Source: an uncultured Pelagibacteraceae bacterium (GTDB taxonomy: Bacteria; Pseudomonadota; Alphaproteobacteria; Pelagibacterales; Pelagibacteraceae). Taken from it: DNA of 45,424 bases. Shown here one piece after another: positions 19,906-29,452 of the stretch. The translations under genes were made by a program, and so were the position numbers. The number at the start of each line of letters is the position of its first letter. The stretch's first letter is position 1. The DNA lies in contig CACLZS010000010.1 in assembly GCA_902611465.1 (NCBI GenBank), positions 1 through 45,424 of the forward strand. Reading direction: 5' to 3'. The notes beneath the pieces are model-generated. The model saw nothing but the letters and a program-made list of their open reading frames with translations. It was not told the DNA's origin and did no database searches.

Positions 19906-20811
19906 ATGAAAAAATCTATCAACGTAGATGCTACGTACGCTGGTATGCGTATTGATAGATTCTTACGTAAACATTTTGAATCAATACCTCAAAGTTTAAT
20001 TGAGAAAAGTCTTAGAGGTGGAAAAATTAAACTTAATAAAAAAAAAGTCAAAAGTTCAATCAAGCTTCAAATTAACGATTTGATTGAACTCCACAACTTT
20101 GAAATTAAAAAAAAAATTATTACTAATAAGATCAAATTTAAACCTTCAGATACAATAATTAGGGAAAATGAGGATTTTATTATTGAAAATAACGACAACT
20201 TTATTGTTCTTAATAAGCAAGCAGGTATATCTGTTCAAGGTGGTACAAAGTCAAAAAAAAATCTTATAGATATTTTTTCTAAAAGTGAAATTTTTAAAGA
20301 TGAAAAGCCATATTCAGTGCATAGGCTAGATAAAGAAACCTCTGGAGTGTTTCTAATAGCTAAAAATAGACCAACTGCACAACTGCTCACAACTTTGTTT
20401 AGATTAAGAAAAGTTTATAAGACCTATATTGCAATTTGTCATGGAGAAATAACAATTAAAGATAAAGGTTCAATAAAAAATAACCTTATAAGATATGATG
20501 AAAAAAAAAAGATAGTAGAGAATGCTGAGACACAATATGAAATCTTAGATAAAAATAATAATTCTACTTTCATTCAGTTGAAGCCAATTACAGGAAGAAA
20601 ACATCAGTTACGAAAGCAATTATTTGATTTAGGTCATTCAATTATAGGCGATAAAAAATACAATTCTTTTAAAATACAAAAAAATAATAAAAACCTTATG
20701 CTACATTCTTATGAAATTAAATTTCAAATGAATAAAAAAAAATATACATTTCGAGCTATACCACCTGAATATTTTAGGAATATGCTTAAAGCAAAAAGAC
20801 TTAATTTTTAA
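19906..20811 (+). CDS. rluC: RluC-like 23S rRNA pseudouridine synthase
   Basis: Isomerises uridines in rRNA. An S4-like RNA-binding domain (about residues 14-60, [10 protein letters not shown]...KIKLNKKKV) precedes the catalytic domain. That domain carries [13 protein letters not shown] (101-113) and the active-site motif HRLDKETSG (139-147), with catalytic Asp142. [22 protein letters not shown] near the C-terminus is typical of the RluA/C/D superfamily. The QGG after the VLNK motif favours RluC over RluD, though substrate specificity cannot be read with certainty. It lies 12 bp after rplQ and may be co-transcribed. Its last 11 bp overlap the 3' end of convergent lipB. Confidence 0.9.
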   Translation: MKKSINVDATYAGMRIDRFLRKHFESIPQSLIEKSLRGGKIKLNKKKVKSSIKLQINDLIELHNFEIKKKIITNKIKFKPSDTIIRENEDFIIENNDNFIVLNKQAGISVQGGTKSKKNLIDIFSKSEIFKDEKPYSVHRLDKETSGVFLIAKNRPTAQLLTTLFRLRKVYKTYIAICHGEITIKDKGSIKNNLIRYDEKKKIVENAETQYEILDKNNNSTFIQLKPITGRKHQLRKQLFDLGHSIIGDKKYNSFKIQKNNKNLMLHSYEIKFQMNKKKYTFRAIPPEYFRNMLKAKRLNF

Positions 20812-21433
20812 TTTCTTTTAAAAACTTTTTAATTAATATATCTGATAAATTATTATATTTTTGTTTTTTTATACTAATCAGATTTGTGACTTCTTTATCC
20901 TTTATACCACATGGGATTATTTTTTTATAAGCATCTAAATTATTTGATATATTTATTGAAAAACCATGATAAGCAATCCATTTTTTTACCTTTATTCCTA
21001 TAGCTGCTACTTTTTCAAATTTAATTCTATTATTTAATTTTCTTTTATACCAAATACCAATATTTTTTCTATCTGCAAACACATTAATTTTAAATTCTTT
21101 TAGAGTATCAATTATTGTATTTTCTACTGAAGTAATAAGTTTTCGAATATTTTTTTCTCTTTTATTTAAATCAATAACAAAATAAAAAACCAGTTGCCCA
21201 GGACCATGATGTGTAATTTTTCCCCCTCTATTTGTTTTAACTAACTTTATTGATTTATCTAATAATTCATTATTTTTATAACTCACACCTGCCGTATAAA
21301 CGTCTTTATGTTCTAAAATCCATATTAGCTCATCACCCCTTTTTTCAATAATTTCATTCAATCTTTCTTCTAATAAAGAAATTGCATTTTCATATTTTAT
21401 CGGTTTTATTGACTTTTTGATCCTAATCATCAT
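20801..21433 (-). CDS. lipB: Octanoyl-[acyl carrier protein]:protein octanoyltransferase
   Basis: Transfers octanoate from ACP to lipoyl domains of 2-oxoacid dehydrogenases and the glycine cleavage H protein, the first step of lipoate synthesis. 210 residues. The substrate-pocket motif [16 protein letters not shown] is at about 69-84. The predicted thiol nucleophile is Cys175 in IIPCGIKD, and the catalytic Lys is in EKVAAIG (Lys141), followed by the AYHGFSINI segment. Two adjacent ATGs occur at the start; the first is used here. lipA is not in the window. Divergent from mgtE with a 60-bp shared upstream region. Confidence 0.95.
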   Translation of the reverse strand: MMIRIKKSIKPIKYENAISLLEERLNEIIEKRGDELIWILEHKDVYTAGVSYKNNELLDKSIKLVKTNRGGKITHHGPGQLVFYFVIDLNKREKNIRKLITSVENTIIDTLKEFKINVFADRKNIGIWYKRKLNNRIKFEKVAAIGIKVKKWIAYHGFSINISNNLDAYKKIIPCGIKDKEVTNLISIKKQKYNNLSDILIKKFLKEIKN

Positions 21434-21493
21434 TATAAATTTGTAATATTAATATTTTGTATTAATAGTGCCAACTAATTTATAGATAAATTT
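21434..21493. promoter_or_regulatory. Divergent intergenic region lipB / mgtE
   Basis: This 60-bp AT-rich gap must hold promoters for both lipB and mgtE. On the - strand a TTGGCA-like -35 followed after 17 bp by TAATAT is a weak candidate for lipB. No convincing promoter can be placed for mgtE. The gap is too short for a magnesium-sensing riboswitch upstream of mgtE. Confidence 0.3.
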
Positions 21494-22867
21494 ATGACTT
21501 TGGTAAAAAAAATTAAAGATAAAAAAGTTAACTTTGAATTTAATAAAGAATTCATCAAAGTTGTAACAAGTAAGATCTCCGATAATGATGTAGAATTTAT
21601 TACAAATTCATTTAATGATATGCATCCCGCAGATGCGGCTGATATTATTGAACATTTAAGTGAAAATGATAGAGAGAATTTAATAAAATTAAATAATTTT
21701 AAAGTTGATCCAGAAGTTTTTATTGAATTAAATGAGTCTATACAATCTGAATTAATTAATTATTTATCGTCAGATACCATTGTTAATATTTTAAAAAATT
21801 TAGAATCGGATGATGCAATTAAAATTTTAGAAAATGTTGATGAAAAAGATAAAAATACAATCTTAGGATCGCTTCCTCCCAAAGATAGGTTTGCTTTACT
21901 TGAAAGTTTAAGTTATCCAGAAGACTCGGCTGCACGAATTATGCAGAGAGAATTTACAGCAATACCAAGCAATTGGTCTGTTGGTCAAACAATTGATTAT
22001 CTTCGTGAAAACAAAGATCTTCCTGAAGAATTTCTTGAAATTTTCATAGTAGACCAGGATTTCAAGCCAATTGGTACTGTACCATCATCAAAAGTTTTAA
22101 GAACACCTAGAGACACAAAAATGATGTCTATTATGTCAGAGTCTCAACTTTTAATTCCTGTAGATATGGATAAAGAAGAGGTAGGTAACTTATTCGAAAA
22201 TTATAATTTGAGTTCAGCAGCTGTGACAGACAAAAATGATAAACTAGTTGGAATGATTGCTTATGATGATGTATTGACAGTTCTTAAAGAAGAAGCCGAG
22301 GAAGATGCATTAAGACTTGCTGGAGTAGGAGATGAAGAAATAACAGATGGTGTAATTACAAAAACCAAGCGAAGATTTAATTGGCTTTTATTAAATTTAT
22401 TTACAGCATTCTTAGCCACTTATTGTATTAGTCTATTTGGTGCAACTATTGAGCAAATGGTTGTTCTGGCTTTCTTAATGCCTATCGTTGCATCAATGGG
22501 TGGTAATGCTGGTATGCAAACATTAGCCGTAACTGTAAGATCTTTAGCTACGCAAGATTTAACAAAAAATAATTTTACTAATAACATAATTAAAGAATTT
22601 AACATAGGTATCTTAAATGGAATTATATTTGCAATTATAAGTTCTGTAATTGTTTATTTCTGGTTTAATGACATTCAACTTGCATTAATAATATCAATAT
22701 CAATGGTTTTAACAATGATAGTTGCTGGGCTTTTTGGAATTTTAATACCTGTAACTCTAAAAAAAATGAATATAGATCCAGCTATTTCATCAAGTGTTTT
22801 TGTTACTACAATAACTGATGTTATAGGTTTTGTTTCTTTCTTAGGTGTAGGTGCTTATTTTTTATAA
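21494..22867 (+). CDS. mgtE: MgtE-family magnesium transporter
   Basis: Inner-membrane Mg2+ channel gated by cytosolic Mg2+; 457 residues. The N-terminal superhelical domain spans roughly residues 30-130 (MHPADAADIIEHLSENDR). A CBS pair follows (about 135-265; AARIMQREFTAIP, then LVGMIAYDDVLTVLKEEAEEDALRLAG). Five hydrophobic segments run from about 295 to the C-terminus and include the pore signature MPIVASMGGNAGMQTLAV. Complete domain order argues for function. Its stop codon is immediately followed by the stop of convergent panC (no intergenic base). Confidence 0.96.
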   Translation: MTLVKKIKDKKVNFEFNKEFIKVVTSKISDNDVEFITNSFNDMHPADAADIIEHLSENDRENLIKLNNFKVDPEVFIELNESIQSELINYLSSDTIVNILKNLESDDAIKILENVDEKDKNTILGSLPPKDRFALLESLSYPEDSAARIMQREFTAIPSNWSVGQTIDYLRENKDLPEEFLEIFIVDQDFKPIGTVPSSKVLRTPRDTKMMSIMSESQLLIPVDMDKEEVGNLFENYNLSSAAVTDKNDKLVGMIAYDDVLTVLKEEAEEDALRLAGVGDEEITDGVITKTKRRFNWLLLNLFTAFLATYCISLFGATIEQMVVLAFLMPIVASMGGNAGMQTLAVTVRSLATQDLTKNNFTNNIIKEFNIGILNGIIFAIISSVIVYFWFNDIQLALIISISMVLTMIVAGLFGILIPVTLKKMNIDPAISSSVFVTTITDVIGFVSFLGVGAYFL

Positions 22868-23677
22868 CTAATAATTATCAATTAATCTAACATTGTCTAT
22901 TTCATAAGCCACAAAAAGCCTATATTTATTTTTAAAATTACTAAGCTTTAAACTTTTTTCATCTCTAAATTCTAAATAATCTATTTTAATATTATATTTT
23001 TTTTCTAATTTTATTTTATAATTATGTAAATCAGAGGCTAATTTAATACCTTCGAATTTTGATTTATACTTAACCTTTTTTAAAAACAATGCAATTTCTG
23101 AAGCTTTTTTAATGGATCTCTTTTTTAATAATTTGTTTCGTGTTGATAAGGCAATATTATTTATTCTGATAGTAGGACATGAATTAATACGCACCTTAAA
23201 CTTTTTTGATAGGAATTTCTTTATTAGATATAACTGCTGATAGTCTTTTTCACCCATATACAAATCTTTAGATTTTATAATAGTCATTAGTCTGTTCATA
23301 ACATTTAGAACACCTTCAAAATGACCAATTCTATATTTTGCACACAAAATTTTGTCTTTTTTTTTTAAATTAAATCTCTTAGCATTAAATTTGTATATAT
23401 CTTTGGTATTAGGTGTGAATAGATATTCTACATTTAATTTTCTTAGTATAGCAATATCTTTCTGAATATTTCTTGGATATTTTTTAAAATCATCCTCTTT
23501 ATTAAATTGAGTAGGATTTACAAAAATACTGACAATTGTCTTACTTTTTTTATTTTGTGAAGCTTTTATTAAAGATACATGACCAGCATGTATTCCACCC
23601 ATGGTAGGTACAAATCCAATATTTTTATAGTCTTTAATCTCTTTATTTAAATCAAAAATACTTGTAATTATTTTCAT
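22868..23677 (-). CDS. panC: Pantothenate synthetase (pantoate--beta-alanine ligase)
   Basis: ATP-dependent condensation of pantoate and beta-alanine to pantothenate. 269 residues. The nucleotide-binding start has GFVPTMGGIHAGHVSLIKAS (the family usually has PTMGALHEGH). SIFVNPTQFNKEDDFKKYPR, YMGEKDYQQLYLI and ALSTRNKLL follow. The GHFxGV loop reads GHFEGVLNVMNRL rather than the common GHFRGVATVV, so the protein is diverged but keeps the catalytic frame. No panB, panD or panE is nearby. Divergent from galU with only 34 bp between the starts. Confidence 0.9.
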   Translation of the reverse strand: MKIITSIFDLNKEIKDYKNIGFVPTMGGIHAGHVSLIKASQNKKSKTIVSIFVNPTQFNKEDDFKKYPRNIQKDIAILRKLNVEYLFTPNTKDIYKFNAKRFNLKKKDKILCAKYRIGHFEGVLNVMNRLMTIIKSKDLYMGEKDYQQLYLIKKFLSKKFKVRINSCPTIRINNIALSTRNKLLKKRSIKKASEIALFLKKVKYKSKFEGIKLASDLHNYKIKLEKKYNIKIDYLEFRDEKSLKLSNFKNKYRLFVAYEIDNVRLIDNY

Positions 23678-23711
23678 ATTTTAAATATATGTTTATAAAT
23701 AAATTATCTTT

Positions 23712-24527
23712 ATGATTAAACAAGCCATTATTCCGCTTGCTGGTTTAGGCACAAGACTTTTGCCATTAACCAGTGTTTTTGCTAAAGAGCTTTTGCCTAT
23801 AAATGGAAAGCCTGGAATTGAGTATATTCTTGATGAATGCATCGAGGCTGGAATTACAGAAATCATTTTTATTATTTCCAAAAAAAAAGAAATGATAAAG
23901 AATTATTTCTATAATGATAAATTTTACAAATCATTAATTAAAAAGAAAAAAGATCCACGTATAATTAAAGAATACAAAAAAATTTTAAATTATAAAAAAA
24001 AAATTAAATTTGTTTATCAAAATAAACCATTAGGAACTGGTGATGCTGTTCTAAAAACTAAAAAATTTATTAAAAATAAATATTTTTTAATGCTTCTTCC
24101 AGATGATTTAATAATGAAAAGAAATTGCTCAAAGGATATGATTAAATTACATAAAAAATACAAAGCTTCTGTAATGGCTAGCATGTCAGTTAAAAAAAAT
24201 AATGTAAATCGATGGGGAATATATTCTTTATCTAAAAAAATTGATAATCAGAATTTTATTATTTCAGATGTTATTGAAAAACCAAATATTAAAGAAGCTC
24301 CATCAAATAATGCAGTAATTGGAAGATATATATTAAACAAGAATATATTTAAAATTCTTAAAAAACAAAAAAAAGGAAAAGGGGGAGAGATACATATTAC
24401 AGACTCAATTAAAACAATGATTGATAATAAATCTTTGTTTATTGGACATAAGTTTTCAGGAAAATATTTAGATTGTGGTTCTATGAATGGTTACATAAAT
24501 TCAACATTGGAGATTGCAAAATTATGA
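23712..24527 (+). CDS. galU: UTP--glucose-1-phosphate uridylyltransferase
   Basis: Makes UDP-glucose from UTP and glucose-1-phosphate. 271 residues. The nucleotidyltransferase signature is IPLAGLGTRLLPLTSVFAKE, with KELLPINGKPGIEYILDE and, later, KPLGTGDAVLKTK, MLLPDDLI and KYLDCGSMNGY, all as in GalU. It overlaps ugd by 4 bp (ATGA), so UDP-glucose synthesis and oxidation are translationally coupled. A shortened panC-galU gap leaves at most a minimal promoter (TATAAA near 23694). Confidence 0.95.
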   Translation: MIKQAIIPLAGLGTRLLPLTSVFAKELLPINGKPGIEYILDECIEAGITEIIFIISKKKEMIKNYFYNDKFYKSLIKKKKDPRIIKEYKKILNYKKKIKFVYQNKPLGTGDAVLKTKKFIKNKYFLMLLPDDLIMKRNCSKDMIKLHKKYKASVMASMSVKKNNVNRWGIYSLSKKIDNQNFIISDVIEKPNIKEAPSNNAVIGRYILNKNIFKILKKQKKGKGGEIHITDSIKTMIDNKSLFIGHKFSGKYLDCGSMNGYINSTLEIAKL

Positions 24528-25819
24528 AAATATGCATGATTGGTTCTGGCTATGTTGGTCTAGTCAGTGGAACTTGTTTTGCTGAACTTGGAAACAATGT
24601 TATTTGTGTCGACAATAATATAAATAAAATATCCAATCTAAAAAAGGGTGTAATTCCAATCTATGAACCAGGCTTAGAAGAATTAATTATAAGAAACTTA
24701 AAGCAAAAAAGGTTACAATTTTCCTCAAATATATCAGAGTCAATTAAAAAATCAGATCTTATATTTATATGTGTTGGTACTCCGGCTAAAACAAAATCTA
24801 ACGAAGCAGATTTAAAATATGTATTTCAAGTTGTAAAGGATATAAAAAAGAATTTAAACAAATACAAAATTATTATTACAAAATCAACAGTTCCAGTAAC
24901 CACTTGTGACAAAATTCAAAAACTATTAACAACTAAAAGTAATAAAAAATTATTTGATGTTATTTCCAATCCAGAATTTTTGAGAGAAGGTGAGGCTATC
25001 AGAGATTTTATGTTTCCTGATCGAGTAGTAGTTGGAACAAATAGTAAAAAGGCTAACAATATTTTAAAAAATTTATATTCTCCAATTGTTAAAAAAAAGA
25101 GTAGATATTTCAATACATCAAGACGTGCTGCCGAAGTTATAAAATATGCAGCTAATGCATTCCTAGCAACAAAAATTACATTTATTAATGAAATTTCAAA
25201 TTTATGTGAAAAACTTAACGTTGATGTAACTGATGTTTCGGTAGGAATTGGAGCTGATGAGAGGATAGGAGGAAGATTTTTAAGAGCTGGACCAGGTTAC
25301 GGTGGTTCTTGTTTTCCAAAAGATACACTTGCATTAATTTCTACTTCAAAAAAATTTAAAACTAATTTATCTATAGTTAAATCAACAATATATTCTAACG
25401 ATAATAGGTATAAATTTTTATTAAATAAAATTAAGAAAATATTAAATAATAAGATTAAAAATAAGAAAATCACATTTTTAGGTGTTACTTTTAAGGCTGG
25501 TACTGATGATATGAGAGACTCGGCATCTCTAAAATTAATACCATATTTGACTAAAAAAGGTGCAAAAGTTTCATACTATGAACCTACAGGAATTAAAAAT
25601 GATTTTGATAAGAAAAAAGTATCTTATTTTAATAATATCAAAGATGCATGTAAAAATAGTGACCTTTTAATTATTCATACAGAATGGAATGAGTTTAAAC
25701 AGCTTAACTTTAATAAGTTAAATAATAAGAAAAAATTTAAGATTTACGATTTAAGAAATTTATATTCACCTTCAAAAATGAAAAATAAAAATATCAAATA
25801 TTATAGTATAGGCAGATAA
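24524..25819 (+). CDS. ugd: UDP-glucose 6-dehydrogenase
   Basis: NAD-dependent two-step oxidation of UDP-glucose to UDP-glucuronate for surface polysaccharides. 431 residues. Rossmann start KICMIGSGYVGLVSGTCFAE, central STVPVTT and NPEFLREGEAI, and catalytic Cys263 in GPGYGGSCFPKD. The C-terminal nucleotide-binding domain has FLGVTFKAGTDDMRDS. I place the start at the ATG at 24524, not an in-frame ATG 51 bp upstream, because the Rossmann strand begins there and the ATGA overlap with galU is typical. A GDP-mannose dehydrogenase is a less likely alternative given galU next door. Confidence 0.94.
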   Translation: MKICMIGSGYVGLVSGTCFAELGNNVICVDNNINKISNLKKGVIPIYEPGLEELIIRNLKQKRLQFSSNISESIKKSDLIFICVGTPAKTKSNEADLKYVFQVVKDIKKNLNKYKIIITKSTVPVTTCDKIQKLLTTKSNKKLFDVISNPEFLREGEAIRDFMFPDRVVVGTNSKKANNILKNLYSPIVKKKSRYFNTSRRAAEVIKYAANAFLATKITFINEISNLCEKLNVDVTDVSVGIGADERIGGRFLRAGPGYGGSCFPKDTLALISTSKKFKTNLSIVKSTIYSNDNRYKFLLNKIKKILNNKIKNKKITFLGVTFKAGTDDMRDSASLKLIPYLTKKGAKVSYYEPTGIKNDFDKKKVSYFNNIKDACKNSDLLIIHTEWNEFKQLNFNKLNNKKKFKIYDLRNLYSPSKMKNKNIKYYSIGR

Positions 25820-26281
25820 CTATTTAATCTCGAATATTGCGTCAACTTCAACTGCAACACCTAAAGGCAAACTATTAGTACTCACAGCAGCACGTGTATG
25901 AGCACCCTTATCCCCAAAGAGATCTTTAATTAAATCTGATGCACCATTTATTACTTTTGGTTGTTCAACAAAGTCATCTGTAGAATTAACAAAACCTGTT
26001 AATTTAACGCATGATTTAATTTTTGATAAATCATCTGAACAGGCCTTTTTAGCTTGAGCAACTATATTTAAAGCGCATCTTTGTGCAGCTTTGTAAGCCT
26101 CCTCCGTATTAAAGTCTTTTCCAACTTTCCCTTTAATTAATTGTCCATTTGCATCGATTGATATTTGTCCTGAAATATAAAGTAAATTGCCAGAAATTTT
26201 TGTGGCAACATATGAACCAACTGGATCAGTTGCTTTAGGTAAAACTAAACCCATTTCTTTTAATTTTGTATCAATAGACAT
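25820..26281 (-). CDS. RidA/YjgF/UK114-family protein
   Basis: Members of this family hydrolyse reactive enamine/imine intermediates (RidA) or have uncertain roles. 153 residues, the longer bacterial subgroup of about 150. Visible features are LLYISGQI near residues 33-40 and the C-terminal HTRAAVSTNSLPLGVAVEVD, whose Arg corresponds to the substrate-carboxylate-binding Arg of RidA. The exact substrate cannot be told. It starts on the last base of the topA stop codon and is probably co-transcribed with topA. Its stop abuts the ugd stop with no gap. Confidence 0.85.
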   Translation of the reverse strand: MSIDTKLKEMGLVLPKATDPVGSYVATKISGNLLYISGQISIDANGQLIKGKVGKDFNTEEAYKAAQRCALNIVAQAKKACSDDLSKIKSCVKLTGFVNSTDDFVEQPKVINGASDLIKDLFGDKGAHTRAAVSTNSLPLGVAVEVDAIFEIK

Positions 26282-28839
26282 TATTTACCTTTCTTTTTCT
26301 TTTTATTCTTATCGTACTCTTTTCTTTTCTCAATTAAAATAAGAGCTTCTTCCATTGTTAATTCAATTGGGTCTTTTTCCTCAGGTATAGTAGCGTTTAA
26401 TGATTTGTATTTAATATAAGGCCCATATTGACCTTTCATAATTCTTACTGGTTTTTTATCCTCTGGATGTTCACCGAGATCTTTAATCAAAGATGATGAA
26501 ATTCTTCCAGGTTTTGCCTCAGCGATTAGAGTTACGGCTCTATTAAGACCAATGCTAAATATTTCTTCAACATTTTCTAAACGTGCAGATTTATTTTCAC
26601 ACTTTAAATAAGGCCCAAAGCGACCAACATTTACAGTAATATCTTTATCATTTTCTGGATTTTTACCTAAACTTATTGGAAGTGAACATAAATACTTAGC
26701 TCTATCTAAATCTATACTTTTAATATCAATTCCCTTAGGGATAGATACATTTTTCATATTATTATCTTCTTTTTTTATTTTTTTCTTTTTCTTTTTTTCT
26801 TCTTCAACATCAATTTTTTTTTCATATTGTAGATAGGGACCAAATCTTCCATTTTTTAAATATATGTCTTTACCTATATCATTTTGACCAATTAATTTTG
26901 GTTCAGCTAAAGTTAATTGTTGAGCTGCTTTTGACTTTGAAAGAGGTCGTGTAAATTTACAATCTGGATAATTTGAACATCCAATAAAAGCACCACCACG
27001 AAAACTATTTTTTAAACTTAATTGACCACTATCACATAATTTGCATTTTCTGTTAATTTTTCCATCTTTATCGACCTCAAATATTAATGAGCCTAAACTC
27101 TCATTAAGCATATCTAAGACTTCTCTAGTACGTTTTTCTTTAACTTCTGATACATTCAAATTAAAATCTCTCCAAAATTCCTCCAAGACTTTAATCCAAT
27201 TTTCTTTGCCAGCTGTAATATCGTCTAATTGATCTTCCAATTTTGCAGTAAAATCATAATCAACATATTTTGAAAATAATTTTTCAAGAAAAGCAGAGAG
27301 TAACTTACCTCTATCAGTTGGAAAAAATCTTTTGTTTTCTATGTCTGCATAACCTCTATTTGAAATAACTGAAATTATACTTGCATATGTTGAAGGTCGT
27401 CCAATTCCTAATTCTTCTAACTTTTTAACAAGACTTGCTTCTGAATATCTTGGTGGTGGCTGAGTGAAATGTTGTTCATCCGTAAAGTCATTAAACTCTA
27501 CTTCACCTTTACCAACTTCTGGTAATATATTTTCATCATCTTTATTTTCATCTAATCTTGAAACCTTTAAAAAACCGTCAAATTTTAAAGTTGAACCACT
27601 AGCTTTACATATATTTTTATTATCTTCAGATGTTATTGTTATAGTTTTTCTATCAAATTTAGCTGATTCCATTTGTGAGGATAATGATCTTGACCATATT
27701 AAGTTGTAAAGTTTGTATTGATCTGTGCTTAAATATTTTTTCATATCCTCAGGGACTCTACCAATTTCTGTTGGTCTGATAGCTTCATGAGCTTCTTGCG
27801 CATTTTTTGCCTTTTTGCCTGAATAATTTAAAGGGGAAGGTGGCAAATATGTTTCACCATAATTTTGAGTAATGAAATCTCTAAAAGTAGCTACAGCATC
27901 TTTTGATATATTAGTTCCATCTGTACGCATATAAGTAATTAATCCAACAGTTTCTCCATCAATATCAATACCTTGATAAAGTCTTTGAGCGATTTGCATT
28001 GTTCTAGAGGCTCCAAAACCCAGTTTACTTGATGAAGTTTGCTGTAAAGTAGAAGTTGTAAAAGGACCAGAAGGGTTTCGTGTATAAATTTTAGATATTA
28101 TATCTGTAATATTATATTTTTTATTTTTAATTAAATCTAAAGCATTATTAATATCTTCTTTATTTTTAAATGAGAATTTTTCAATTTTTTTATCATCTAG
28201 TTGAGTAATAGATGTATTTATATTTAGATTTTCCTTTGTTAAGAAATTTAAGTTAAGTGTCCAAAACTCATCTGGTTTAAAAACTTCAATTTCATGCTCT
28301 CTTTCAGTTAATAGTCTAAGAGCAACAGATTGAACTCTTCCAGCTGACTTAGATCCTGGTAATTTTGTCCATAAAATCGGTGAAATATTAAAACCTACTA
28401 AATAGTCTAGCGCTCTTCTTGCCATATAGGCATCAACAAGTTCATTTTCTATATCCCTTGGATTGTCTATACCGCTTGTTACAGCTGTTTTTGTTATTTC
28501 ATTAAAAACTACACGTTCCACTTTTTTATCTTTAAGAAGTTTTTTTTCATTTAAAAACTCTTTTACATGCCAAGCTATTGCCTCACCCTCTCGATCAGGG
28601 TCAGTAGCAAGGATAATTCTTTCTGAGTTTCTAGCAGTATCTGTGATTTCTTTTAAATATTTTTTTGAGAAACTGTCTATTTCCCAGATCATTTTAAAAG
28701 AATTTTCTGGATCAACTGAACCATTTTTTGAAGGTAGGTCTCTAATATGACCATAACTTGCCAACACTGTGTAATCTGAACCTAGATATTTATTTATAGT
28801 TTTAGCTTTTGCAGGACTTTCAACAATTACAAGATTCAT
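26281..28839 (-). CDS. topA: DNA topoisomerase I
   Basis: Type IA topoisomerase that relaxes negative supercoils; 852 residues. The TOPRIM domain starts MNLVIVESPAKAKTI, with the acidic metal-binding motif DPDREGEAIAWH (80-91). The active-site Tyr303 lies in GLITYMRTDGTN. The C-terminal region has one C4 zinc ribbon (CKLC...CSNYPDC) and three repeated GRFGPYL/GQYGPYI modules, with Lys-rich linkers. In many alphaproteobacteria dprA lies between plsY and topA. Here only 37 bp separate them and dprA is absent. Confidence 0.98.
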   Translation of the reverse strand: MNLVIVESPAKAKTINKYLGSDYTVLASYGHIRDLPSKNGSVDPENSFKMIWEIDSFSKKYLKEITDTARNSERIILATDPDREGEAIAWHVKEFLNEKKLLKDKKVERVVFNEITKTAVTSGIDNPRDIENELVDAYMARRALDYLVGFNISPILWTKLPGSKSAGRVQSVALRLLTEREHEIEVFKPDEFWTLNLNFLTKENLNINTSITQLDDKKIEKFSFKNKEDINNALDLIKNKKYNITDIISKIYTRNPSGPFTTSTLQQTSSSKLGFGASRTMQIAQRLYQGIDIDGETVGLITYMRTDGTNISKDAVATFRDFITQNYGETYLPPSPLNYSGKKAKNAQEAHEAIRPTEIGRVPEDMKKYLSTDQYKLYNLIWSRSLSSQMESAKFDRKTITITSEDNKNICKASGSTLKFDGFLKVSRLDENKDDENILPEVGKGEVEFNDFTDEQHFTQPPPRYSEASLVKKLEELGIGRPSTYASIISVISNRGYADIENKRFFPTDRGKLLSAFLEKLFSKYVDYDFTAKLEDQLDDITAGKENWIKVLEEFWRDFNLNVSEVKEKRTREVLDMLNESLGSLIFEVDKDGKINRKCKLCDSGQLSLKNSFRGGAFIGCSNYPDCKFTRPLSKSKAAQQLTLAEPKLIGQNDIGKDIYLKNGRFGPYLQYEKKIDVEEEKKKKKKIKKEDNNMKNVSIPKGIDIKSIDLDRAKYLCSLPISLGKNPENDKDITVNVGRFGPYLKCENKSARLENVEEIFSIGLNRAVTLIAEAKPGRISSSLIKDLGEHPEDKKPVRIMKGQYGPYIKYKSLNATIPEEKDPIELTMEEALILIEKRKEYDKNKKKKKGK

Positions 28840-28876
28840 AATAAGTCAAACTACTTATAACTATTAATCTGTCAAA

Positions 28877-29452
28877 TTAATAAATTTTACTCTTAGTTTC
28901 TGCTTTGTTTATTAATCTTTTTATATTTTCTCTATGTGTATAAAAAATTAAAACAAAAATAATGATGAAAAAAATTATGTTACCTTGATTAATGATTAGT
29001 ATATAGATTGGAATTGAAATTGAAGCAAATAATGATGATAGTGATGAATATCTTGATATTAAAAAAGTTAAAGTCCAAACAATGCCAAAAACTAGTGCAT
29101 AATAAATATTTATAGAAATTAAAATCCCAACAAAAGTTGCTACACCTTTGCCACCTTTAAATTTTAGCCAAATTGGGAATAAATGTCCTAAAAATGCACA
29201 AAGTGCTGATATATAAACTAGATCAGGATAATTGAACTTTATATAGATAACAGGCACAACAGCTTTTGCTATATCTAAAATAAGAGTTAGATAACCCAAT
29301 GACTTATTTCCAGTTCTTAAAACATTTGTAGCGCCAATATTTCCTGATCCTACACTTCTAATATCTTTTTTAAGTAAAATTTTTGTGAATAGATATCCGA
29401 AAGGAATAGAGCCAAATAGATAAGATATTAAAGCTGTTACTATATAATCCAT
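28877..29452 (-). CDS. plsY: Acyl-phosphate:glycerol-3-phosphate acyltransferase
   Basis: Membrane enzyme for the first acylation of glycerol-3-phosphate using acyl-phosphate made by PlsX. 191 residues, highly hydrophobic. The three conserved loops are visible: SIPFGYLFTK, GSGNIGATNVLRTGNK and FLGHLFPIWLKFKGGKGVAT. It starts on the last base of the pyrC stop (one-base overlap), giving a pyrB-pyrC-plsY operon. Confidence 0.96.
   Translation of the reverse strand: MDYIVTALISYLFGSIPFGYLFTKILLKKDIRSVGSGNIGATNVLRTGNKSLGYLTLILDIAKAVVPVIYIKFNYPDLVYISALCAFLGHLFPIWLKFKGGKGVATFVGILISINIYYALVFGIVWTLTFLISRYSSLSSLFASISIPIYILIINQGNIIFFIIIFVLIFYTHRENIKRLINKAETKSKIY

Noticed and set aside
21446-21462. AATATTAATATT palindrome between lipB and mgtE
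   Set aside because: Made only of A and T in an AT-rich gap, so it carries little information.
21434-21493. Magnesium riboswitch upstream of mgtE
   Set aside because: Only 60 bp are available, shared with the lipB promoter, and no stable structure is visible.
24473-24523. Upstream in-frame ATG that would lengthen ugd by 17 residues
   Set aside because: The added residues overlap galU extensively and precede a complete Rossmann strand; the ATGA overlap at 24524 is the typical arrangement.
26761-26830. Possible frameshift in the Lys-rich low-complexity part of topA
   Set aside because: The frame continues into conserved GRFGPYL modules on both sides, so it is a linker and not a break.
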